From: an uncultured Lachnospiraceae bacterium | GTDB lineage: Bacteria; Bacillota; Clostridia; Lachnospirales; Lachnospiraceae | Assembly: GCA_910577955.1 (NCBI GenBank) | Contig: CAJTNC010000001.1 | Coordinates: 201,562 to 265,561, forward strand | Reading direction: 5' to 3' | Length of the DNA: 64,000 bases | Shown here: positions 8,318-16,570 of the stretch, one piece after another | Layout: every line of letters begins with the position of its first letter | Position numbering within the stretch: position 1 is the stretch's first letter | Program-made: the position numbers and the translations under genes | Notes under the pieces: model-generated | What the model was told of the DNA's origin: nothing | What the model saw: the letters and a program-made list of their open reading frames with translations, nothing else | Database searches by the model: none

Positions 8318-9802
8318 ATGAACAACATTCCAAAAATCAAACTGGGTATCGTAGCTGTCAGCCGTGACTGTTTCCCGGAGAGCCTTTCCGTGAACAGAAG
8401 AAAAGCGCTGGTGGAAGCTTACAAGGCAAAATATGACGCAGAGGATATCTACGAGTGCCCGATCTGTATCGTGGAGAGCGAAATTCACATGGTACAGGCT
8501 TTGGAAGACATCAAAAAAGCAGGCTGTAACGCGCTCTGCGTATATCTCGGCAACTTCGGTCCGGAAATTTCCGAGACCCTTCTGGCGAAACATTTTGACG
8601 GACCTAAGATGTTCTGTGCGGCTGCGGAAGAGAGCCAGAACGATCTGATGGGCGGCAGAGGCGACGCTTACTGCGGTATGTTAAATGCAAGCTACAACTT
8701 GAAACTGCGCAACGTCGGCGCATACATTCCTGAGTATCCGGTAGGAACAGCGGAGGACTGCGCGGAAATGATGAATGAGTTCCTGCCTATCGCAAGAGCG
8801 CTTGTGGGACTTTCCGATTTGAAGATCATCAGCTTCGGCCCGAGACCGTTAAACTTCCTTGCATGTAACGCACCGATCAAACAGCTCTATAATCTGGGCG
8901 TTGAGATTGAGGAAAACTCTGAGTTGGATTTGTTTGAAGCCTTCAATAAACATGAGGGTGACGAGAGGATTCCTGCGAAAGTTGCAGAGATGGAAGAAGA
9001 GCTGGGCACAGGCAACAAGAAACCGGAAGTGCTGGCAAAACTGGCTCAGTACGAACTGACGCTGCTTGACTGGATCGAGGAGCACAGAGGCTACAGAAAA
9101 TATGTCGCTATCGCAGGAAAGTGCTGGCCCGCATTCCAGACACAGTTTGGCTTCGTTCCCTGCTATGTGAACAGCCGTCTGACAGGCATGGGCATTCCCG
9201 TATCCTGTGAGGTAGATATTTACGGCTGCCTGTCCGAGTTTATCGGCACATGCGTCAGCAACGATGTGGTGACGCTGCTCGACATCAACAACTCCGTGCC
9301 GGCGGATATGTATAAAGAGTCTATCGAAGGCAAGTTTGACTATACGCATAAGGATACCTTTATGGGCTTCCACTGCGGCAATACCTGCTCGAAGAAACTG
9401 GCTTCCTGCGAGATGAAATATCAGATGATCATGGCGAGAAATCTGCCGATTGAAGTGACAAACGGAACCTTAGAGGGCGATATTATGCCGGGCGATATTA
9501 CATTCTACCGTCTCCAGTCCACAGCGGACAACAAGCTTCGCGCTTATCTCGCACAGGGTGAGGTGCTTCCGGTGGCAACAAAATCTTTCGGCGGCATCGG
9601 CGTATTCGCGATCAAGGAAATGGGAAGATTCTACCGTCATGTGCTGATCGAGAAAAACTATCCTCATCACGGTGCGGTTGCATTCGGACACTACGGAAAA
9701 GCTCTGTTTGAAGTGTTCAAATATGTGGGCGTTCCGGTGGAAGATATCAACTACAACCAGCCTAAGAGCCTGCCTTATCCCACGGAGAATCCGTTCTGCT
9801 AA
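8318..9802 (+). CDS. L-fucose/L-arabinose isomerase family protein
   Basis: A 494-residue aldose-ketose isomerase of the FucI/AraA superfamily, expected to need a divalent metal. Characteristic segments are the Rossmann-like N-terminal half (KLGIVAVSRDCF), ALCVYLGNFGPE, the central EVDIYGCLSEFIG with a metal-ligand-type Glu and Asp, and the C-terminal FHCGNT. A strong AAGGAGG lies before the ATG. It is the last gene of the operon and would supply the ketose for the FGGY kinase encoded first. The family includes enzymes for L-fucose, D-arabinose and L-arabinose, so I leave the substrate open. Confidence 0.85.
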   Translation: MNNIPKIKLGIVAVSRDCFPESLSVNRRKALVEAYKAKYDAEDIYECPICIVESEIHMVQALEDIKKAGCNALCVYLGNFGPEISETLLAKHFDGPKMFCAAAEESQNDLMGGRGDAYCGMLNASYNLKLRNVGAYIPEYPVGTAEDCAEMMNEFLPIARALVGLSDLKIISFGPRPLNFLACNAPIKQLYNLGVEIEENSELDLFEAFNKHEGDERIPAKVAEMEEELGTGNKKPEVLAKLAQYELTLLDWIEEHRGYRKYVAIAGKCWPAFQTQFGFVPCYVNSRLTGMGIPVSCEVDIYGCLSEFIGTCVSNDVVTLLDINNSVPADMYKESIEGKFDYTHKDTFMGFHCGNTCSKKLASCEMKYQMIMARNLPIEVTNGTLEGDIMPGDITFYRLQSTADNKLRAYLAQGEVLPVATKSFGGIGVFAIKEMGRFYRHVLIEKNYPHHGAVAFGHYGKALFEVFKYVGVPVEDINYNQPKSLPYPTENPFC

Positions 9803-9851
9803 ACATACGGTGGAAAAGCAGGGATAAAAGCTGAAAATAAAAGCATAACGG

Positions 9852-9888
9852 GCCGCTTCTGCATTGAAGTATGCGGAGGCGGCTTTTT
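9852..9888 (+). terminator. Rho-independent terminator of the isomerase operon
   Basis: GCCGCTTCTGCAT, a six-base loop and ATGCGGAGGCGGC form a 13-bp stem with one wobble pair, followed by TTTTT. It lies about 50 bases after the isomerase stop and ends the operon. It contains an ATG at 9871 in frame with the next gene, which argues against that ATG as the real start. Confidence 0.9.
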
Positions 9889-9915
9889 ATAATAAGGGAA
9901 ACGGTATGGGCGCCT

Positions 9916-10989
9916 ATGAAAAAAGAAAGTACCCAGCATAAAAATATTTCCGTAAGCGGAGCTTTCCACGTGATGTTGGCAGGCTTTATTGTCATGCTTT
10001 TGGCGGCGTTATTTTGCGCGGTCTATTTTTCCGTAAAAATGAAACAAGTAAACGAGGCGGACACGGGAACTTACGAAATTTATGAAAGGCACTACGCATT
10101 TATCACAGATAATGCGGAGCAGGATTTTTGGAATGAAGTTTACGCTGCGGTAAAAAAGGAGGGGGAAAATTCAAACGCCTATGTGGAACGGCTGGGGGAA
10201 AACCTGAATGTGAATTACCAGACGGAAGATCTGCTGCGGATTGCCATCAACTCCTCCGTGGACGGGATTATTTTTTGCGGCGAGGACAATGAGGAGACTG
10301 TGGAGAGGATCAATGAGGCGGTGGGCAAGGGCATTGCAGTGGTATCTCTGCGGCAGGATATTGAAAATTCCCAAAGACAATGTTTTGTGGGCGTCAACAG
10401 TTATGATCTGGGGTTAGAATATGGAAAACAGATTCTGGAGATCGCGGATTCCGAACAGATGCACAATCCGAAGATCTGTATATTGGAGGACAGCAGTATG
10501 CCGGATTCCAAGCAGAATCTGATTACCTTTGCCATTCAGGACAGCTTTTCCGAGGCCAGACCGGGGGAGGAGAATCTTCCGGATATCGAAATTAAAAAGA
10601 TCGATACCTCGGAGGCATTCAGCGCCGAGGAGGCCATACGCGATATTTTTATAGACAGCGAAAATCTGCCGGATATCATGGTATGCCTCAACAGTGTGTA
10701 CACGGAGTGCACCTATCAGGCTGCAGTGGACTACAACCGGGTGGGCGAGGTGAAGATTCTGGGGTATTATACCACGGACGCCATTTTGGACGCGGTGGAA
10801 AAACAAATCATTTATTCCACGGTGCAGGTGGACACGGAGGAGATCGGGAATCAGTGTATGAAAGCCCTGACAGAGTATTATGAGAGCGGCTATACCAGTT
10901 CCTATATACCGATCAGCACGCGGATGATCGGCAGGGAGGAAGCGGAAGAGCTGCTGCGGGAGGCGGAGGTGAAAGACAGTGGTAACTAA
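9916..10989 (+). CDS. Membrane-anchored sugar-binding sensor protein
   Basis: One N-terminal membrane segment (about residues 17-40 from this start) is followed by an extracellular domain of the ribose/galactose-binding type: a first lobe around DQDFWNEVY-like EQDFWNEVYAAVK, then GIIFCGEDNEE, and a second lobe with PDIMVCLNSVYTECTYQAA. It lacks a lipobox and is anchored by the helix. The gene overlaps the kinase gene by 11 bases, so it probably presents a bound sugar to that kinase, as in three-component sugar sensors. I chose the ATG at 9916 because the longer reading frame begins inside a terminator hairpin; the ribosome site for 9916 is weak. Confidence 0.75.
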   Translation: MKKESTQHKNISVSGAFHVMLAGFIVMLLAALFCAVYFSVKMKQVNEADTGTYEIYERHYAFITDNAEQDFWNEVYAAVKKEGENSNAYVERLGENLNVNYQTEDLLRIAINSSVDGIIFCGEDNEETVERINEAVGKGIAVVSLRQDIENSQRQCFVGVNSYDLGLEYGKQILEIADSEQMHNPKICILEDSSMPDSKQNLITFAIQDSFSEARPGEENLPDIEIKKIDTSEAFSAEEAIRDIFIDSENLPDIMVCLNSVYTECTYQAAVDYNRVGEVKILGYYTTDAILDAVEKQIIYSTVQVDTEEIGNQCMKALTEYYESGYTSSYIPISTRMIGREEAEELLREAEVKDSGN

Positions 10990-12454
10990 ATGGAACAGCG
11001 CCTCGATACAGATCAAGCTGACCATCTCTTTTACGTTTACGTTGATCATCATTCTGGCCATGAATCTGTTTATGTATATGAATATCAGTTCCATGATGTC
11101 CCGGGTGGATGAAGTTTATATCAGCAATCTGAAGTTAAATGAGCTTTCCGAGGCGCTCCGGATGCTGCAGGAATCTGTCAGGGGATATCTGGATACCAAG
11201 AGCTCGGACGCTCTCGACAGCTATTACCGGGCGGATCAGGAGTACAGGGAATTGTTGGAGGGGCTGAACGGTCAGGTGGAAAATAACGCGGTGAAGATCG
11301 CGGAGAAAAACATTAAGGCTCAGTCGGAGACCTATCTGGAGAAAGTATATGAGACAGTGCAGGCGAAGCGGGGCAGAAACGTAGAGAGGTATAAGATTTA
11401 TTATGATGAGGCCGAAAAAGTTTACGGAGATATTCAAAACTGCATTTACGGATTGAACAACGAACAGTTCAGGAGCAACTCCGGCAGCTATATGATACTG
11501 CTTTCTTCGCTGCGCTATATGGAGATTGTCAGTACAGTGATACTGGCGGTCATCGGTGTGATCAATATGATCATAGTATTTATGTTGACAAGGAATATGA
11601 CATATCCGTTGATTAGGCTTTCGAAAGCGGCCAACGAAGTGGCTGCGGGAAATTTTAATGTGGAGATTCAGGATGTGGAGAGCGAAGATGAGATAGGCAT
11701 CGTGTCCAAAGCGTTCCAGAAAATGGTGACAAGCATCCAGATCTATATTCAGGAAATTAAAAACAGTATGGAGCGGGAGAGCCGCATGAAGGAGAAAGAA
11801 CTGCTGATGGCAAACAGCATGCGGGAGGCCCAGCTTATGACGCTGCAGGCTCAGATCAATCCCCACTTTCTGTTTAATACGTTAAATGCGGGCGCCCAGC
11901 TTGCAATGATGGAGGGAGCGGATAAGACGACGGAGTTTATCGAAAATATGGCGGATTTTTTCCGTTATAATATCAAGAAGATGAATCAGGATACGACTGT
12001 CGGCGAGGAAGTGCGGCTGGTGGACAACTATATCTATATTTTGAATGTACGGTTTACAGGGGAGATCCATTTTGAAAAAGAGGTGGATGAGCGGGTGCTG
12101 GCGGTGAAGGTGCCCAGCATGATCTTACAGCCGATCGTGGAAAATGCGGTGAATTACGGCATCCGGAATATCGGCAGAGAGGGGAAGATCAGACTGGTGA
12201 TCTATCAGAAAGAGGATTTTATCTATCTTTCTGTGTGGGATAACGGCGCCGGCATGAGCGAAGAAAAGATATCTCAGATTTTGAGAGGGGAATTGAAAGA
12301 GGTAGATTTAAAATCCAACTCCAATGGTATCGGGTTGGGAAATGTGATAGAGCGGCTAAAACTTTACACCGGCAGGGAAGATGTGATGGAGATCAAAAGC
12401 ACCGGGAAAGATCAGGGTACGGAATTTACCATAAAGGTTCCGGTTTACAGGTGA
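10979..12454 (+). CDS. YesM/LytS-type sensor histidine kinase
   Basis: A 491-residue membrane kinase that starts with GTG at 10979, seven bases after a perfect GGAGGTGA, and overlaps the preceding gene. Two membrane helices (about 10-32 and 178-202) flank an extracellular helical domain. A HAMP domain (about 203-255) and a coiled coil lead to the His_kinase domain, with H296 in LQAQINPHFLFNTLN and an HATPase domain containing DNGAGMS and GIGLGNVIERL. It probably receives the signal from the membrane-anchored binding protein and phosphorylates the adjacent regulator. Confidence 0.9.
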   Translation: MVTKWNSASIQIKLTISFTFTLIIILAMNLFMYMNISSMMSRVDEVYISNLKLNELSEALRMLQESVRGYLDTKSSDALDSYYRADQEYRELLEGLNGQVENNAVKIAEKNIKAQSETYLEKVYETVQAKRGRNVERYKIYYDEAEKVYGDIQNCIYGLNNEQFRSNSGSYMILLSSLRYMEIVSTVILAVIGVINMIIVFMLTRNMTYPLIRLSKAANEVAAGNFNVEIQDVESEDEIGIVSKAFQKMVTSIQIYIQEIKNSMERESRMKEKELLMANSMREAQLMTLQAQINPHFLFNTLNAGAQLAMMEGADKTTEFIENMADFFRYNIKKMNQDTTVGEEVRLVDNYIYILNVRFTGEIHFEKEVDERVLAVKVPSMILQPIVENAVNYGIRNIGREGKIRLVIYQKEDFIYLSVWDNGAGMSEEKISQILRGELKEVDLKSNSNGIGLGNVIERLKLYTGREDVMEIKSTGKDQGTEFTIKVPVYR

Positions 12455-12460
12455 TATGCT

Positions 12461-14068
12461 ATGTACAAAATTTTGTTGGCGGACGATGAAGGAATCGTTC
12501 TGAATGCTCTGGAATTTATCATACAAAAAAATTTCGGTGGGAAGTACGAACTGGAGACAGCAAAGACGGGATTGAGTGCAATTGAGACGGCGGAGCGATT
12601 CCGTCCGGACATTGTCTTTATGGATATCCAGATGCCGGGGATCAACGGGATTGATGCCATGCGGGAGATCCGCAGGTTTTCCTCAAATGTCATTTTTATC
12701 GTTTTGACTGCCTACGACAAATTTGATTATGCGAAAGAAGCCATAAGTCTCGGGGTTTTAGACTATCTGAATAAACCGGTGAATCAGAAAGTCGTGGTGG
12801 ACGTCATAGAGAGAGCTATGAAGGAGATCGACACGAGAAGAGAACGCCGCAAAAACGATCTGCAGATCAGAGAGCGTATGGAAACGGTCATGCCGATCAT
12901 CGAAAACGGGTTTATCTACTCTATTTTGCTGCAGGAAAGATTTGATGAAGATATTGAGAATTATAAGAGCCTGCTGGGGATCAAGGGGCGCTACGGCTAT
13001 ATGCTGGCGGTAGTATTTGGGGACAGGCAGCAGGGCAACTACATGACAAACGCCGTTGGAACCAGTGTGAGGACCCAGATGGACTACTATCCCAAGATGA
13101 GGGAGATTTTGAAGGACACGTTTCCGGAGGCGGTGGTGGGAAATGTCAGCGCAAACAAAATTCCGGTGTTTCTGCCTGCGGACGGACTGAAGATGGATTA
13201 TAACAAGCGGATCGAAGCGATAGAGAAGTCCCGAATGGCGGTGAGGGGCATGAACAAAGCGACGGGGCTCTCCTTTAGGATAGGTATCGGGGGTGTGGGG
13301 AAGTTTAAGGATGCGTTAAATTCTTACGACGGAGCGCTGAAGGCCCTTTATTCTACAAAAAGCAGTGTGGCTCATGCAGATGATCTGCCCATCGCCGTGG
13401 AATATGAGGATAACTATCCGGTGGAGACGGAGGAGGCGATCTTTGAGAAACTTCAGGATGGCAAGACGGAGGAATGTCTTGTGCAGGTGGACAAATTCTT
13501 TGATTGGATGGTAAGCCAATACGGGGACGATGAGATGAGTATCAAACTGAAGGTGTTGGAATTTGTTATAAACGGTGAATCCATCATGTACCGGGGGGGT
13601 GGTCATCTGTATCGCTTCAACAGCAGAAAGACATATCTGCAGGAGGTCCACGACATCAAAGGGTATGATTTGTTAAAGAAATGGTTTATGGATAAGATGC
13701 GGGGAGCTGCGTCGATCATGACGAAAGGAAACACGGATCACACAAACGATCTGATCAGACAGGCGAAAGAGTATATTGACAGGCATTTTCAAAAGGATAT
13801 GTCCCTTGACGATATCTCCAGAGAGTTGAATATAAGCCCTTATTATTTCAGCAAGCTTTTTAAAGAGGAAACGGGCGAGAACTTTGTGGAGTATGTGACG
13901 GGGCGGCGCATGGAGAGAGCGAAACAGCTATTAAAAAATCCGGATCTTAGTATCAAGGAAGTCTGTGTGGAAGCGGGATATTCCGATCCCAACTATTTCA
14001 GCCGGATTTTTAAGAAATATCAGGGGGTTTCGCCTACGGAGTACAAGGAGAATGTGGGGAGAAACTGA
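12461..14068 (+). CDS. YesN-type response regulator with AraC DNA-binding domain
   Basis: A 535-residue regulator six bases after the kinase gene. The receiver domain (1-120) has the acidic pair in LLADDE, phospho-acceptor D55 in FMDIQMPG and the switch lysine in YLNKPV. A long middle region of unknown fold follows. The C-terminal 100 residues are an AraC-type double helix-turn-helix (MSLDDISRELNISPYYFSKL and the second helix pair ending in GVSPTEYKENVGRN). It most likely activates the ABC importer operon that begins at 15312. Confidence 0.9.
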   Translation: MYKILLADDEGIVLNALEFIIQKNFGGKYELETAKTGLSAIETAERFRPDIVFMDIQMPGINGIDAMREIRRFSSNVIFIVLTAYDKFDYAKEAISLGVLDYLNKPVNQKVVVDVIERAMKEIDTRRERRKNDLQIRERMETVMPIIENGFIYSILLQERFDEDIENYKSLLGIKGRYGYMLAVVFGDRQQGNYMTNAVGTSVRTQMDYYPKMREILKDTFPEAVVGNVSANKIPVFLPADGLKMDYNKRIEAIEKSRMAVRGMNKATGLSFRIGIGGVGKFKDALNSYDGALKALYSTKSSVAHADDLPIAVEYEDNYPVETEEAIFEKLQDGKTEECLVQVDKFFDWMVSQYGDDEMSIKLKVLEFVINGESIMYRGGGHLYRFNSRKTYLQEVHDIKGYDLLKKWFMDKMRGAASIMTKGNTDHTNDLIRQAKEYIDRHFQKDMSLDDISRELNISPYYFSKLFKEETGENFVEYVTGRRMERAKQLLKNPDLSIKEVCVEAGYSDPNYFSRIFKKYQGVSPTEYKENVGRN

Positions 14069-14069
14069 T

Positions 14070-15113
14070 ATGAAAAATAAAGTGAAATGCAGAGTAGCTC
14101 TGGCAATGATCCTGATTGTGACAAGTGTGTCGCTTTTTGGCTGCGGGCAGGTGACGCCGGAGAGCGATGTGGAGACGCAGGTAAACGAAGGGATCCGGAT
14201 AGGACTTTCCATGGATTCTTTTCTGATCGAGAGATGGCAGCGGGACAGGGATCTGTTTGTGTCGAAGGCTCAGGAGCTGGGGGCGGAGGTCAATGTGCAG
14301 AACGCCAACGGAGAGGTGAATAAGCAGATATCCCAGATCGAATATTTTATTGAGAAAGAGATGGATGTCATCGTCATTGTCGCCATCGACGGAAATATGC
14401 TGAGTGAAGTTGTGGGAAAGGCCAAAAAAGCGGGGATCAAAGTGATTGCCTACGACAGATTGATCCTGAATGCGGATGTGGATCTTTATATCAGCTTTGA
14501 CAATGAAAAAGTCGGGACGCTGATGGGGGAATACCTCAGGGAAGCCTTAGGAGATGAGGGAAAAATCATCTGTATCAACGGATCTCCGACAGACAATAAT
14601 GTGACTATGGTTTTCGGAGGATTTAAGGAGGCGCTGGGGGATTCTGACATTGTGATCGAAAGGACAGGCTACGCGGATAACTGGCTGGCCGAAATAGGTT
14701 TTGATTTCACCAGCGATTATCTGGCGGAGGGGAATGTGCCGGACGGCATCATGTGCGGTAATGATGATATTGCGACGCAGGTGGTGAAGGCGCTGTCGGA
14801 AAACCGTCTGGCGGGACAGGTGTATGTGACGGGACAAGATGCGGATCTGGTGGCCTGTCAGAGAATCGTGGAAGGAACCCAGTATATGACCGTATATAAA
14901 CCTATTGAGCTGCTCGCCCAGAGGACTGCAGAGATGGCGGTGACGATGGCAAAGGACAGGGAACCGGAGACAGAGTCCACGATCAACGACGGAACTTACG
15001 ACGTACCTTTTGAAAAATTGGATCCGGTAGCGGTGACGGAGGAAAATATGGACGAGGTGATCATCGGAAAGTATCATCAAAAAAGCGACGTCTATCTGAA
15101 TGTGCACGAGTGA
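14070..15113 (+). CDS. Xylose/ChvE-type sugar-binding lipoprotein
   Basis: A 347-residue protein with a lipoprotein signal peptide (lipobox LFGC, C25) and a two-lobed periplasmic-binding fold: RIGLSMDSFLIERWQRDRD, GIKVIAYDRLI, DGIMCGNDDIATQ and YVTGQDADLVAC. It starts one base after the regulator's stop codon, with GGGGAG upstream, so it belongs to the sensor transcript. A second, similar lipoprotein heads the transporter operon next door. This one may feed the sensor kinase, or it may be an alternative binding protein for the same permease. Longer upstream starts overlap the regulator gene and lack a ribosome site. Confidence 0.85.
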   Translation: MKNKVKCRVALAMILIVTSVSLFGCGQVTPESDVETQVNEGIRIGLSMDSFLIERWQRDRDLFVSKAQELGAEVNVQNANGEVNKQISQIEYFIEKEMDVIVIVAIDGNMLSEVVGKAKKAGIKVIAYDRLILNADVDLYISFDNEKVGTLMGEYLREALGDEGKIICINGSPTDNNVTMVFGGFKEALGDSDIVIERTGYADNWLAEIGFDFTSDYLAEGNVPDGIMCGNDDIATQVVKALSENRLAGQVYVTGQDADLVACQRIVEGTQYMTVYKPIELLAQRTAEMAVTMAKDREPETESTINDGTYDVPFEKLDPVAVTEENMDEVIIGKYHQKSDVYLNVHE

Positions 15114-15311
15114 GTTCAAAGTGCACTAGCATTTTTTTGTGGTTGCGGGCATTTTGACTGCAAAAATATCCAGATTTGTACACATTCACAAAAAATAACA
15201 TAAAAAAATGAAGAAAGTAGCAAGTTAGTGCTAATAAAGCTGTGTTAAAGTATAAAATGTAAAGGGTATTTAAAAAAAATATTCTTAATAAAAGAAAGGG
15301 AGGATATTAAA
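15114..15311 (+). promoter_or_regulatory. Control region of the ABC importer operon
   Basis: A 198-base AT-rich gap. TATAAAAT at 15251-15258 is a good -10, but nothing near 17 bases upstream resembles a -35, as expected for an activator-dependent promoter. The upstream part has T and A tracts and a GTGCACTAGC motif near 15120 that could serve an AraC-type regulator. GGGAGG precedes the ATG at 15312. The link to the neighbouring response regulator is inference. Confidence 0.5.
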
Positions 15312-16466
15312 ATGTCCAAAAAGTTACTTAGTGTTTTACTTAGCACAGCAATGGTAGCAGCTTTACTTGTCGGATGCGGCAACTCTGCAGCAGAGACAGA
15401 GACACCCGCAACAGAGACAGAGGAAGCAGCTCCGACAGAGACAGAGGCTCCTGCAGAGACAGAGGCTCCCGCAGAGTCAACAGGAATGAAAGTAGGCGTT
15501 TCCATGCCTACAAAGGATCTGCAGAGATGGAATCAGGACGGCGCAAACATGCAGAAAGAGCTGGAAGCAGCAGGCTACGAAGTTGACCTTCAGTATGCAG
15601 GCAACGACGAGTCCCAGCAGTTAGCTCAGATCGAGAACATGATCTCCGGCGGCGCTAACGTACTGGTTATCGCAGCAATCGAGGCTTCTTCCTTGGGCGA
15701 AGCGCTGGATATGGCGAAAGCGGCAAATATCCCGGTTATCGCTTATGACCGTCTGTTGATGAACAGCGATGCGGTTTCCTACTATGCAACATTTGATAAC
15801 TACAAAGTAGGCGTTACACAGGGACAGTATATCGTTGATACACTGGATCTGGAGAATGCGGAAGGTCCTTTCAACCTTGAGATCACAGCAGGCGATCCGG
15901 GTGACAACAATGCACCTTTCTTCTACAACGGCGCTATGGATACTCTGAAACCTTACATCGAGTCCGGCAAGCTGGTAGTACAGTCCGGTCAGACTGCATT
16001 TGAAGAAGTTGGCACACCTAAGTGGGCTACAGAGACAGCTCAGTCCAGAGCAGAAAACATTCTGTCCACACATTATGCAAAAGGCTCCGGCAACAACGTT
16101 GACGTATGGCTTTGCTCCAACGACTCTACAGCTCTCGGCGTTACAAACGCTCTGGCTGCAAACTACGACGGTGAGTATCCGATCATCACCGGTCAGGACT
16201 GCGATATCGCGAATACAAAGAACATGATCGACGGCAAACAGTCCATGTCCGTATTCAAAGATACACGTACTCTGGCATCTCAGGTTGTTAAGATGGTTGG
16301 TCAGATCTTAAACGGCGAAGAAGTAGAAGTAAACGATACAGAGACTTATGACAACGGAACAGGCATTATTCCTTCTTTCCTTTGCGAGCCTGTATTTGCT
16401 GATGCAAACAACTACAAAGAGCTGTTGATCGATTCCGGCTACTACACAGAGGATCAGCTTCAGTAA
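15312..16466 (+). CDS. Multiple-monosaccharide ABC transporter binding lipoprotein (ChvE/XylF type)
   Basis: Extracellular receptor of the importer. The signal peptide ends in LLVGC (C22), followed by a Glu/Thr/Ala/Pro-rich linker (about 24-58) with short repeats of the type TEAPAE. The two-lobed binding domain then follows: GVSMPTKDLQRWNQDG, GGANVLVIAAIEASS, NIPVIAYDRLLM, LCSNDSTALG and ITGQDCDIANTKNMI. Length 384 residues is normal. It heads the operon and is followed by a stable hairpin, which usually means it is made in excess over the ATPase and permeases. The ligand is probably an aldose such as xylose, glucose or galactose. Confidence 0.9.
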   Translation: MSKKLLSVLLSTAMVAALLVGCGNSAAETETPATETEEAAPTETEAPAETEAPAESTGMKVGVSMPTKDLQRWNQDGANMQKELEAAGYEVDLQYAGNDESQQLAQIENMISGGANVLVIAAIEASSLGEALDMAKAANIPVIAYDRLLMNSDAVSYYATFDNYKVGVTQGQYIVDTLDLENAEGPFNLEITAGDPGDNNAPFFYNGAMDTLKPYIESGKLVVQSGQTAFEEVGTPKWATETAQSRAENILSTHYAKGSGNNVDVWLCSNDSTALGVTNALAANYDGEYPIITGQDCDIANTKNMIDGKQSMSVFKDTRTLASQVVKMVGQILNGEEVEVNDTETYDNGTGIIPSFLCEPVFADANNYKELLIDSGYYTEDQLQ

Positions 16467-16502
16467 GAGATTTCTATCTGAAATATTATAATGAACAACA
16501 TA

Positions 16503-16526
16503 TAGGCGGGTCTTTGTACCCGCCTA
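16503..16526 (+). terminator. Intercistronic hairpin after the binding-protein gene
   Basis: TAGGCGGGT, a six-base loop and ACCCGCCTA form a perfect 9-bp stem, followed by CATTTTCAT rather than a pure T run. It lies between the binding-protein and ATPase genes, where partial termination or 3'-end protection is common in sugar importer operons. Confidence 0.65.
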
Positions 16527-16570
16527 CATTTTCATATGAGAGTAATCAATAGTGATTGGAGGGAGTTATT

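Noticed and set aside
9871..9915. Upstream extension of the membrane-anchored binding protein from the ATG at 9871
   Set aside because: That ATG is part of the 3' arm of a strong rho-independent terminator, so it would not be in a translated leader.
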